Shown: positions 19,257 through 28,211 of the stretch, one piece after another
How positions within the stretch are numbered: the first letter of the stretch is position 1
How the letters are laid out: each line of letters starts with the position of its first letter
Assembly: GCF_023721415.1 (NCBI RefSeq)
Contig: NZ_JAMQVC010000001.1
Coordinates: forward strand, 496,001-560,000
Reading direction: 5' to 3'
DNA: 64,000 bases
From: Galbibacter mesophilus
GTDB taxonomy: Bacteria; Bacteroidota; Bacteroidia; Flavobacteriales; Flavobacteriaceae
The notes under the pieces: model-generated
The model's input: the letters and a program-made list of their open reading frames with translations, nothing else
Databases searched by the model: none
What the model was told of the DNA's origin: nothing
Position numbers and translations under genes: made by a program

Positions 19257-20633
19257 TTAATATACAATAGTATCAGTCACCATAAATGGCAAGTCGTAAT
19301 TCCCATATTCAAAAGTTGTTTTCCCCACTGTCTCCGTTCCTTTTTTATCTGAAAAGATGGTGCTGTACAAAATAACTTTTTTAAGATTGGAAAAACCCGT
19401 AAGCAAATCGAAATTTTCTTTTTTAAACGCTGTACCACTTAAGTTGATTTTCTGAAGGTTTCTACATACTTTCAAGGTATCGATGCCTTTACCGGTTATA
19501 GCTGTATTCCTTAAATCGAGTTCCGTTAAATTTGGAAGCTTTGCAAGCACCAACATACAGCTATCGTTTATCTTGGTATTGCTTAGGTTTAAGTAAACGA
19601 TATGGTTGGGCACTTCCAGCACTGTGTTTAAATCCTCCAAAGTTAATCCAGGCGAATTGATTGCAGAAACCGATAAAAAAGTAGTGTTTTCACTTACATT
19701 TTCCACAAAAAAACCTGCTTGTTTTAATCGTTCTATTTTTTCTTTACTGGCATTTTTAGGGGCTTCTTTAGGTAAGTTGTCTTCTTCCTTAGGAAAAAAA
19801 GGAAGTAAAACATCTTTTGAAACCTTCATTTCGCCAACAGTTTTTTCAAAAGAAGCCCCATGTGCTATCCAAGCTTCCACTAAGGATATTTCTTCTTTGG
19901 TAAGCTGGGTTTTGTCTTTTGGCGGCATGTGTTTTTCGTCTTCCTTTGGTAAAATTAGGTATTGATAAAGTTTACTTTTTCCCAAATTCATGGGCTCTAA
20001 AACAGCTCCATTCTCCCCTCCTTTTACTATTGCCTCTTGAGTATGTAGGGCCAGTTCTCCCTTTTGGTCCCTTTCTCCATGGCAGCTGTAACATTTATTG
20101 GAGAATATAGGTTGAATAAGTGCTGGATATACCTGAGTTTCTTTCCAATTGCTATCATTCACCTTTATAGCCATCTCTTTCCCTTTTAAATCTTTTCCAA
20201 GTATTTTCTTTACACTTGCAGGCAATGGTTCTGTTAAATAATCCTCCCCATGCGTTAAATTACCTCCCAAATGTCCTGTAATAGACACAAAAAGAACCAC
20301 TAGTATGCCGTAAATACCATTGGGAACTTTAGCAAGGGCTTTTACCTTATTACTTATTCCAGCGTAGATAACAAAGCATAAAAGTGCTGTCGCCACTGCC
20401 CACCATAAATGCCCCATTACTTTGGCGTACGTAAATCCTTCGGTACGGTACAGTAAATAGCCGGTAAGACAGGCGACGAGCGCAATAACACCTGCCGCAA
20501 GGTAAGCCAGTGCAATAATGTTATTGTACGCTGCTTTTTTACGGTCGATTACCTGCAGTAGTACTCCAAACAAAATAAAACCAATAGGGAGATGTACGAT
20601 TAGGGGGTGGAGCCTTCCAATAAATTCAATCAT
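19257..20633 (-). CDS. Membrane-bound cytochrome c / leucine-rich repeat protein
   Basis: The 458-residue protein starts with four to five hydrophobic helices (about residues 1-130) resembling the DUF2231 membrane domain (MIEFIGRLHPLIVHLPIGFILFGVLL). Next is a planctomycete-type cytochrome c domain with a CYSCHG haem motif near residue 180 and distal MPP (HMPPKDKTQLT). The C-terminal leucine-rich repeats include LPNLTELDLRNTAITGKGID and LQKINLSGTAF. It would sit in the inner membrane with a periplasmic haem domain. It is the last gene of an operon with the DUF1501 and DUF1553 proteins. Likely role: electron transfer or sensing for that complex, by inference. Confidence 0.85.
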   Translation of the reverse strand: MIEFIGRLHPLIVHLPIGFILFGVLLQVIDRKKAAYNNIIALAYLAAGVIALVACLTGYLLYRTEGFTYAKVMGHLWWAVATALLCFVIYAGISNKVKALAKVPNGIYGILVVLFVSITGHLGGNLTHGEDYLTEPLPASVKKILGKDLKGKEMAIKVNDSNWKETQVYPALIQPIFSNKCYSCHGERDQKGELALHTQEAIVKGGENGAVLEPMNLGKSKLYQYLILPKEDEKHMPPKDKTQLTKEEISLVEAWIAHGASFEKTVGEMKVSKDVLLPFFPKEEDNLPKEAPKNASKEKIERLKQAGFFVENVSENTTFLSVSAINSPGLTLEDLNTVLEVPNHIVYLNLSNTKINDSCMLVLAKLPNLTELDLRNTAITGKGIDTLKVCRNLQKINLSGTAFKKENFDLLTGFSNLKKVILYSTIFSDKKGTETVGKTTFEYGNYDLPFMVTDTIVY

Positions 20634-20656
20634 AAGGTAGCAGACGGGTATTAAGT

Positions 20657-22171
20657 TTACGCCAAAATTTCTTTAATTATTTTTCCATGCACATCGGTAA
20701 GTCTAAAAGGTCTTCCTTGGAATTCATAGGTAAACTGTTCGTGGTTAAAGCCAAGCAAGTGTAAAATGGTAGCATGCACATCGTGAATAGATACTTTTCC
20801 GTCCAATACCGAGAAACCTATTTCGTCTGTTTCTCCATAGCTTGTTCCATTTTTTATACCGCCTCCGGCTACCCACATGGTAAAAGCATCCACGTGATGG
20901 TCACGACCGATAAAATAGGTTTCCTGTCCGCCACGGTTCTCCCGCATTGGGGTCCTTCCAAATTCACTGCCCCATACCACCAAAGTTTCATCCAATAAGC
21001 CTCGTTGTTTTAAATCCAATAGCAAGGCAGACATAGGCCTATCTATTTCTTTACATTTATTTTTAAACCCTAAATTTAAAGCGGTCTCTCTAGATGAACC
21101 ATGGGAATCCCATCCCCAATCGAACAATTGTACAAAGCGCACTCCTTTTTCTACAAGCTTTCTCGCCAGGAGACAGTTGTTGGCAAACGATTCTTTACCG
21201 GGTTCTACACCGTACATTTCTTTAATGGAATCGGGTTCGTTGTTTATGTTCATTACTTCCGGTACAGCAATTTGCATTCTGTAAGCCATTTCATACTGGT
21301 TGATTCTCGCCAAAATATCGGGATCTTGATATTCAGCGAACTCTTTTTTGTTGACCCTGTTTATGGCTTCAATGGTGCTTTTCTTCAAATCCCTGGACAT
21401 GCCCTCGGGATCATCTATATACAGTACGGGATCTCCTTTAGACCGGCACTGCACCCCTTGATACACCGACGGAAGAAAACCGCTACCCCATACACTTTTT
21501 CCGGCATCCGGGGTTTTTCCGCCTGAAGTAAGCACAACATAACCGGGTAGGTTCTGGTTTTCAGAACCCAAACCGTAGGTTACCCAAGAACCCAAACTCG
21601 GACGCCCCAAACGCGGACTCCCAGTTTGCATGAACAACTGTGCGGGTGCATGGTTAAACTGATCGGTATTTACAGCCTTTAAAAAAGCAACCTCATCGGT
21701 TACATTGGAAAAATGTGGCAAATTATCAGATACCCAATGCCCCGCTTTTCCCACCTGTTTAAATTTTGCTTGAGGGCCCAGCAAATTGGGAACCCCTTTT
21801 ATAAAAGCAAACTTTCTGCCCTCCAGCAATGATTCTGGGCAAGGTTGGTTATGTAACTTCTGCAAGACCGGTTTATAATCAAACAACTCCAATTGGGAGG
21901 GCGCCCCAGCCATGTGCAAAAAAATAACCGACTTTACCTTTGCAGGAAAAGGGGGCGGCATAGTTGCTAAGGGGTTTAAATCCCTATCTGATAATTTTAT
22001 CCCTGTATTTGCCCCTTGTTTATTAGATAAAAACCCATTGCACGACATCATTAACGATCCTAAGGCTATTCCTCCCAAACCAGCGGCACATTCTTTTATA
22101 AAATGTCTTCGGGTTTTTATCTCAGCCTCCCGTTGTTGTTTTTCCCATAATAGTTTTTCTATATTATCCAT
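20657..22171 (-). CDS. DUF1501 family protein (sulfatase-fold, exported)
   Basis: The 504-residue protein has an N-terminal TRRHFIKECAAGLGGIALGSLMMSC segment resembling a Tat signal combined with a lipobox. The body matches DUF1501: VKSVIFLHMAGAPSQLELFDYKP, FAFIKGVPNLLGP, VRFVQLFDWGWDSHG, LVVWGSEFGRTPMRENRGGQETYFIGRDHHVDAFTMWVAGGGIKNG, and the C-terminal VHDVHATILHLLG. The fold is related to alkaline phosphatase/sulfatase enzymes. DUF1501 genes nearly always pair with DUF1553 genes, as here (2-bp spacing). Biochemical function is not established. Confidence 0.93.
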   Translation of the reverse strand: MDNIEKLLWEKQQREAEIKTRRHFIKECAAGLGGIALGSLMMSCNGFLSNKQGANTGIKLSDRDLNPLATMPPPFPAKVKSVIFLHMAGAPSQLELFDYKPVLQKLHNQPCPESLLEGRKFAFIKGVPNLLGPQAKFKQVGKAGHWVSDNLPHFSNVTDEVAFLKAVNTDQFNHAPAQLFMQTGSPRLGRPSLGSWVTYGLGSENQNLPGYVVLTSGGKTPDAGKSVWGSGFLPSVYQGVQCRSKGDPVLYIDDPEGMSRDLKKSTIEAINRVNKKEFAEYQDPDILARINQYEMAYRMQIAVPEVMNINNEPDSIKEMYGVEPGKESFANNCLLARKLVEKGVRFVQLFDWGWDSHGSSRETALNLGFKNKCKEIDRPMSALLLDLKQRGLLDETLVVWGSEFGRTPMRENRGGQETYFIGRDHHVDAFTMWVAGGGIKNGTSYGETDEIGFSVLDGKVSIHDVHATILHLLGFNHEQFTYEFQGRPFRLTDVHGKIIKEILA

Positions 22172-22173
22172 AA

Positions 22174-24879
22174 CTATGATGTTACTATAAATTCATCTAA
22201 ATTCATGATAGCGTTGGCTACTACTGTTAATGCTGCAAGCCTGGCAGTAGCATCTTCACTTTCTTTTAGAAGCTTCTGTACTTTTTCTGGATTTGCTTCA
22301 AAATCCGCTAAGGCTTTTTTATAAAGCTGCACTAAAGGCGCTAACTTTTCTTTGTTTATAGGCTTCAACAGGGCTTTGCTGTACCCCAGTCCTATACTTT
22401 CGGTAATTTCGGGTTCCGCATCCATCTGCTTGGCCAAAAAATAGGCCGCCTCTAAATACACCGGATCGTTTAGCGTTACCAACGCCTGCAAAGGGGTATT
22501 GGTAGTGGTACGGTCTATTAAACAGACTTCCCTACTTCCTGCATCAAACGTTAAGAACGCGGGGTACGGACTCGTTCGTTTTAAATAGGTATACACCGCT
22601 CTTCGGTACTTGTCCTCTCCTTTACTTTCCTCCCATTGACGGCCATTGTACACTGTTTGCCACACCCCATCGGGTTGCGGTGGCATAACACTTGGACCGT
22701 ACATTTTATCGCTTAGCAATCCAGAGACAAACAACGCTTGATCCCTTATTTCTTCTGCTGAAAGACGTAACCTTGGGCCTCTGGCGTAAAGTAGATTGTG
22801 AGGGTCTTTTTCAAACAACAAGGCATTCGACTTAGAAGATTGTTGATAGGTACGCGACATTACGATGTACCGAATCAATTCTTTAATGCTCCATTGAAAC
22901 TCGTCCACAAGCTTAACCGACAAATAATCGAGCAGTTCGGGGTGTATGGGAGTGTCCGACTGTGTTCCCATATCTTCCAATGTAGTTACAAAACCGTTGC
23001 CATACAATTGGGCCCATACTTTATTTACCAACGTTCGGGCCGTTAAAGGGTTGTCCTTGCTCATCAACCAGTAAGAGAACCCTAACCTATTTTTTGGCCA
23101 TTTTGGATTCCATTCATTTAAAATATCAGGGGTTTCTGGAGCGACCTCATCCCCTTTCTCCATCCAATTGCCCCGTTCAAAAACATGGGTTGTGCGTTGA
23201 TTGTACATTGGGTTTTCATACAGAATAGGTACTTGCTCGGTCTTCATGTTGATGATTTCCGCAAACTTTTCAGCATACACCCCTCCTTCAGGAGCCAAAT
23301 CCTCTAGGTCTTCTAAAAAAGAAAGCCATCTAATCAACACAAGCGTTTTTGTACGGGCGATGTTTTTGTTCCCTACCTCCACATACAAATCAAACTCGTT
23401 TTCAACTACGGTATTTAACGAAAAAGCCTGGGTTAAACCATGTTCTTTTTTTAATACGGTATTAAGTAAAACAGGACCGTCTTTATTTCCTTTCTTCAAT
23501 ACCAAATGCGTATTGTCTTCAAACTGTCTAAAGTCAATAATTATCTGCCCTCCTTGATTTGCATTGACATTAGGGAAAACACAAGACCCGCCATCCCTCA
23601 ACTGTACTGCAAACCTCATATCATGCACGCCATTTTTTATATCCGTAGCACCAAAGGACAGGTAAAAAGGGGACTCATATTTTAAAAATTCTTCATATTT
23701 TTTCAAAGTGTTTTTACTTGCTTCCCTTTCAACCCATGCCAACAATTTGTCTACCTCTTGTTGTTGCACACTGTCGTAGAGCAATATGTTGGGCTTTTCA
23801 TCTTCGGTATCTTGGTCTAATGTATTGTTAAAGAAAGCCATTAACCCATAATACTCTTCATGCTTAAAAGGATCGTAGGGGTGGCTATGGCATTGCACAC
23901 AGGATATGGTAGTGCTTTGCCAAGTATCGAACGTGGTGTGCAATCGGTCCATTACCGCAGCCAACCTAAACTCTTCGTTATCGGTCCCCCCTTCATCATT
24001 GTTCATGGTATTTCGGTGAAATGCCGTGGCAACAATTTGTTCTTCGGTTGGCTCTGGAAGTAAATCCCCGGCCAATTGTTCAATGGTAAACTCATCAAAA
24101 GGTTTGTCTTGGTTGAAAGACGTAATCACCCAATCGCGGTACCGCCATATATTTCTATGCCGGTCTTGCTCGTACCCTTTGGTATTGGCATATCTTGCCT
24201 GGTCCAGCCACCAGCTCGCCCAATGTTCCCCGTAATTTTTAGAGTTTAATAAATATGTTACAACTTCATCATAATCCTTGCTTCCATTTATCCAATCCTC
24301 TTTTATTTCTTCGGAAGGTGGCAGGCCTGTAATATTAAATGAAAGCCTTCTCAATAAAGTCAAAGAGTCGGCAATTGGAGCAGGTTCTAATTGATGTTTT
24401 TTTAATTCCTCCTGAATAAAGTAATCTATTTCGTTATATTGAAGTGCCCCTTCACTTGAAGCTACAAAGGAAGCTTCCTGATTAAAAGATGGCACCAGAG
24501 ATTGCTTTGGGGGCGAATATGCCCAATGTTTTCCCCATTTAGCCCCTTGATCTACCCATTTTGTTAGTGTTGCTATTTCCTCTTTTGACAAAGGCGGTTT
24601 TTTGTATGGCATACGCAGCTCGGGGTCTTTCTCATGCAAACGCTTAATAAATTCACTTTTGGAAGCTTCTCCCCGAACAATAGCCGGATGTCCAGACTTG
24701 GTAGCAGCCATTGCTTCCTCTTCAAACAGCACACTAAAACCACCACTTTTTTTAACCCCTCCGTGGCAGGAAATACAATGCTTGTTAAGTATGGGCTTTA
24801 CTTCTGCACTAAAATCTACTTTATCGCCGGTATTGCACCCCAAAAAGGCTAAGGCCGTTAAAACGGCTAGAATCCTCAT
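22174..24879 (-). CDS. DUF1553 family protein (PSCyt1-PSCyt2-PSD1)
   Basis: The 901-residue lipoprotein starts at the ATG at 24879 (MRILAVLTALAFLGC, with a lipobox); an ATG eight codons earlier is less likely. Domains in order: PSCyt1 with the haem motif CISCHGG (about residue 35) and MPYKKPPLS; PSCyt2/DUF1549 (about 150-370) with ARYANTKGYEQDRHRNIWRYRDWVI and HRNTMNNDEGGTDNEEFR plus CVQCHSHPYDP; and PSD1/DUF1553 in the C-terminal third (RLGFSYWLMSKDNPLTARTLVNKVWAQLYG, RRAVYTYLKRTSPYPAFLTFDAGSREVC). This architecture is expanded in planctomycetes. It is transcribed with DUF1501 next to sulfatases, so the set may act on sulfated glycan products; that is inference. Confidence 0.93.
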   Translation of the reverse strand: MRILAVLTALAFLGCNTGDKVDFSAEVKPILNKHCISCHGGVKKSGGFSVLFEEEAMAATKSGHPAIVRGEASKSEFIKRLHEKDPELRMPYKKPPLSKEEIATLTKWVDQGAKWGKHWAYSPPKQSLVPSFNQEASFVASSEGALQYNEIDYFIQEELKKHQLEPAPIADSLTLLRRLSFNITGLPPSEEIKEDWINGSKDYDEVVTYLLNSKNYGEHWASWWLDQARYANTKGYEQDRHRNIWRYRDWVITSFNQDKPFDEFTIEQLAGDLLPEPTEEQIVATAFHRNTMNNDEGGTDNEEFRLAAVMDRLHTTFDTWQSTTISCVQCHSHPYDPFKHEEYYGLMAFFNNTLDQDTEDEKPNILLYDSVQQQEVDKLLAWVEREASKNTLKKYEEFLKYESPFYLSFGATDIKNGVHDMRFAVQLRDGGSCVFPNVNANQGGQIIIDFRQFEDNTHLVLKKGNKDGPVLLNTVLKKEHGLTQAFSLNTVVENEFDLYVEVGNKNIARTKTLVLIRWLSFLEDLEDLAPEGGVYAEKFAEIINMKTEQVPILYENPMYNQRTTHVFERGNWMEKGDEVAPETPDILNEWNPKWPKNRLGFSYWLMSKDNPLTARTLVNKVWAQLYGNGFVTTLEDMGTQSDTPIHPELLDYLSVKLVDEFQWSIKELIRYIVMSRTYQQSSKSNALLFEKDPHNLLYARGPRLRLSAEEIRDQALFVSGLLSDKMYGPSVMPPQPDGVWQTVYNGRQWEESKGEDKYRRAVYTYLKRTSPYPAFLTFDAGSREVCLIDRTTTNTPLQALVTLNDPVYLEAAYFLAKQMDAEPEITESIGLGYSKALLKPINKEKLAPLVQLYKKALADFEANPEKVQKLLKESEDATARLAALTVVANAIMNLDEFIVTS

Positions 24880-25059
24880 TAAAAAAACCTCAAAACACCA
24901 CATTATTGTATTGAATATTAATACATTACAATTTAATCATTATGTGTTTTATAAAAAAACTCAATCATCTTTCTTGGTATTCTTATATTGTTTCCGCTAG
25001 TGTCAAATAGATCAGGCTGGAATATAATCTTTAGTAATTGTACCAATGGATGTAGTGAA

Positions 25060-26583
25060 CTATCTTTTGGCCTTTGGATACTTTTCCAAAATCTTGAGCA
25101 TTTTTTTAACTTGCTTTTGGTTAGATTCAGCTATATTATTTGTTTCGAGGGGGTCATTCTCAAAATCGTATAGTTCATACACGACATCTTTAGGGTTCTT
25201 CTGGTGAGTCCACCGTACCATGCGATACCTGTGGTTTCGGATAGCTTCACCCAAATAGTTTTGGCGGATATAACAATGGTAAACATGATCGCGAATAGTT
25301 TGTTTTGGGTTTTCAAGGACCGATGCCATACTCAGTCCGTCAATAGGCTGGTCTACTACTGGACTTTGTAAGCCTGCCAATTCAACCAACGTAGGATATA
25401 TATCTACAGTTTCAAAGGCTTGTTCGGTCTTTGACCCTGGCTTGGTTACTCCCGGCACCACCATTATTACTGGTATTTTAGTGGCCTGTTCATAGTTGGT
25501 ATGCTTAGTCCAAATCCCATGATCTCCCAAATGCCAACCGTGATCACCCCAAAGAACCACAATCGTATTCTCATCCAATTGCAGGCGCTTTAATTCATCG
25601 ATAACTGTCCCTACTTGGGCATCCATATAACTCATGCTTGCATAGTAGCCATGAATCAAGTTTCGCTTTAACTCTTCATTATATATACCAGGATAATCCT
25701 CGGGCACCGGCTTGAAGGCACTGATTTCACCGCCGCGCTTAACTGCAAATTCCGGAGCATTTTCGGGAAATTTTTCAAACTGAGGTAAGGGCAATTTTTG
25801 TTTATCATATAAGTCCCAATATTTCCTAGGTGCTGAAAAGGGAAGATGGGGCCTAACAAAGCCTACTGCCATAAAAAAGGGTTTATCCTCTTTTGCTTTT
25901 AGTTCACGAAGACGTTCGACGGCAAGTCGTGCCACACGTCCATCAGCATAGGCTTCGTCAAGAACATTAGGAGACTCCCATGCTGCACCTCTCGGTAATT
26001 CCTTAATCGGAGTGGGGTTCTCATAATTCATCAAGTAGTTTTCAAAAAGCGCTTCTTCCCGGGTCAATTTTCTATTTGTGCTGGTGGGTTCAACATATTC
26101 AATAACCTTATCCCCGCGATGCGGAATGCTCCATGACGCATCATCACCTTTGTTTCCATGGCCAATATGAAATACTTTACCCATAGATTCGACATGGTAG
26201 CCGTTTGTTTTGAAATATTGCGGTAGTGTAATCGCATCAGGATATACATCCCTAAACTCCTTACCAAAATTATACAAACCCGTAGAAGTCGAGCGTGAAC
26301 CTAACATCAGATTATAACGAGAGGGTGCGCAAACCGCTTGATTGGCATATGCCCGATTGAATTGAATGCCCTGATTTGCCAGTTTATCAATATTTGGGCT
26401 TATAGCAACATTATCACCGTATGTGCCCAACGCAGGTTTTAAATCATCTACTAAAATGAGTAATATGTTAGGTTTTTTTTTCTTTTCTACCCCTTGACCT
26501 AATAGCTGGAAAGTCAGCATTAAAATACAGGCGAAACTAAAAAGAGTCTTTGTCGGATTACAAATTTTGATCAACCTCTTCAT
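25060..26583 (-). CDS. Sulfatase, iduronate-2-sulfatase-like (S1 family)
   Basis: The 507-residue exported sulfatase has a signal peptide (to about residue 30), then NILLILVDDLKPALGTYGDN with the metal-binding Asp pair. The active-site signature CAPSR (Cys85, to be converted to formylglycine) lies in VCAPSRYNLMLGSR, and WGDHGWHLGDHGIWTKHTNYEQATKIP supplies further metal ligands. The pattern most resembles iduronate 2-sulfatase-like enzymes (subfamily S1_7). No formylglycine-generating enzyme is present in the window. It follows the GH43-like gene by 27 bp, so the two form an operon within the polysaccharide locus. Confidence 0.93.
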   Translation of the reverse strand: MKRLIKICNPTKTLFSFACILMLTFQLLGQGVEKKKKPNILLILVDDLKPALGTYGDNVAISPNIDKLANQGIQFNRAYANQAVCAPSRYNLMLGSRSTSTGLYNFGKEFRDVYPDAITLPQYFKTNGYHVESMGKVFHIGHGNKGDDASWSIPHRGDKVIEYVEPTSTNRKLTREEALFENYLMNYENPTPIKELPRGAAWESPNVLDEAYADGRVARLAVERLRELKAKEDKPFFMAVGFVRPHLPFSAPRKYWDLYDKQKLPLPQFEKFPENAPEFAVKRGGEISAFKPVPEDYPGIYNEELKRNLIHGYYASMSYMDAQVGTVIDELKRLQLDENTIVVLWGDHGWHLGDHGIWTKHTNYEQATKIPVIMVVPGVTKPGSKTEQAFETVDIYPTLVELAGLQSPVVDQPIDGLSMASVLENPKQTIRDHVYHCYIRQNYLGEAIRNHRYRMVRWTHQKNPKDVVYELYDFENDPLETNNIAESNQKQVKKMLKILEKYPKAKR

Positions 26584-26610
26584 TATTAGATTTTAAATTT
26601 ATTAAATGTT

Positions 26611-27807
26611 TTAATCAACAGCAATTTTTTCGAAATCCTGTGCTTCATCTGGACCAGGATTGGCATAATCTGGATCTTTAGCACGAATAAAGACATCTCC
26701 ATCTGTCTTAACTTGGACCTCCAACGGAACAATTGTCGTTCCTTGTTCATTAATGGTTTGAGCTGTTTCACCTAAGTCCTTTTCTTGAATACCTTCTCTA
26801 CTTATGGGGGGCACGTCACCGTTGTAAAAGGCTGTACACCACCAACGACCTTGCTTGTCCTGAAAGGGAGTTCCATGTCCTAGGAATCGCCCAACAAAGC
26901 GTCTTGGTCCGTAAGGCCCAGTAATATTATCTGATAAACAATAGTAAAGATTATAGGAGCCGTGCCTCATATTATCTGTAGACCAAGCCGTACCAAAATG
27001 GACATATTTGTCACCAATTTTCCGTAAGGTAGCTCCCTCGTGTCCGATAACCCGATTCGAAGGGTCGATTCTTACGGGCTCCGAGGCCAATCCCGAAAAA
27101 TTAGGTTTTATGGGCGCTATGGAGGTATTGCCCCAAAGTAAATACCACTTACCATTATCATTGAATAAAGAAGGATCGTGTTTATTACGCATATCGTCAC
27201 CCATAGGAAAATTAAATGGTCCACTTAGCTTTTCACCTTTGGAGATGACCATATTAGCACCATTTGGCACTGGTTCTGGGGAAGTATGCACCATTACCCA
27301 TCTGCCACCTATTTTATAGATTTCTGGAGCCCACACACGCCAATCTTCTTCTTTACTATTTTCAAAATTCTGGGGCATTTTTTCAGCCCAATATCCCTTA
27401 TCAATTGAAAAAACAGCACCTAGATCCTCCCATTTCTTCAAATCCTTGCTTCGCCAGAGATTTATATCAGGACCAACTATACTAGGCTTACCATAGAGCT
27501 TTTGGTTCTGCTCATCAAGACCAGTGTTATATAGCTCGGTCAACTCTCGAGAGTCACCCTTTTTGGGAGTTGTGCCAGTAAGATAATAGTACCCATCCTC
27601 CATCAAATTTATGTACGGGTCACGTATCCAGCCTTTTTTGATATAGATAGCCCTATCATGTGCCTCAAAGGCTTTTTCAAAATTAACCTCTTTGCTGTTA
27701 TGTTCAGCTTTTTCTACTACGATTTTTTCAGATTCCCTTTCCTTACAGCTCGATATTAATATGACTATGACAAGCGATAAAAGCCAATAGTTATTTCGTT
27801 TATTCAT
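26611..27807 (-). CDS. GH43-like five-bladed beta-propeller lipoprotein
   Basis: The 398-residue lipoprotein (lipobox ISSC near residue 20) resembles glycoside hydrolase family 43 and relatives. Repeated blades start KGWIRDPYINLMEDGYYYLTGTT and continue with WRVWAPEIYKIGGRWVMVHT, NKHDPSLFNDNGKWYLLWG and GHEGATLRKIGDKYVHFGTAW. The Asp in RDPYI and the Glu in WAPEIYK or GHEGA are candidate catalytic acids. It probably trims side sugars from oligosaccharides at the cell surface or in the periplasm. Family 43-like is fairly safe; the exact family and substrate are not. It is transcribed with the downstream sulfatase. Confidence 0.82.
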   Translation of the reverse strand: MNKRNNYWLLSLVIVILISSCKERESEKIVVEKAEHNSKEVNFEKAFEAHDRAIYIKKGWIRDPYINLMEDGYYYLTGTTPKKGDSRELTELYNTGLDEQNQKLYGKPSIVGPDINLWRSKDLKKWEDLGAVFSIDKGYWAEKMPQNFENSKEEDWRVWAPEIYKIGGRWVMVHTSPEPVPNGANMVISKGEKLSGPFNFPMGDDMRNKHDPSLFNDNGKWYLLWGNTSIAPIKPNFSGLASEPVRIDPSNRVIGHEGATLRKIGDKYVHFGTAWSTDNMRHGSYNLYYCLSDNITGPYGPRRFVGRFLGHGTPFQDKQGRWWCTAFYNGDVPPISREGIQEKDLGETAQTINEQGTTIVPLEVQVKTDGDVFIRAKDPDYANPGPDEAQDFEKIAVD

Positions 27808-28211
27808 AAATGGTCAAATAGCTTTAGTGATAGCTTTTAGTTAAAAATTATTTATCCTCCTCTAAGGATATACTACTCTATTATATTTACGTTTTTAATG
27901 CGTTTACCAGTTACACACATCTGTTTTTATCCTCTTTGGTATACTAACTCCACAAGTTCATTGAATGGGGAAGAGTTAATTCTATTTCAATACACCATGG
28001 TTTTTTTAAGATATTTCAAATCCATTATTCTCAGTTTGTGATTGAATTTCAGATCCTGTGCCAAACTATATATTTAACGAGGTAGGAGTTAATAATTTCA
28101 GAAGTTGATGAAAGCTTTTTTTTAAGCACTATAAACTCTTTACAAAAAATTTAGCTCCTTTTTTGATTAATCCTTCTACCCTTACTCTTCTAAAATAAGT
28201 AAGCAATATTA
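27808..28211. other. Non-coding gap between susD and GH43-like gene
   Basis: A 404-bp AT-rich stretch with no credible gene. No strong hairpin followed by a T-run was recognised, so it is unclear whether transcription from susCD stops here or continues into the enzymes. Confidence 0.4.
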
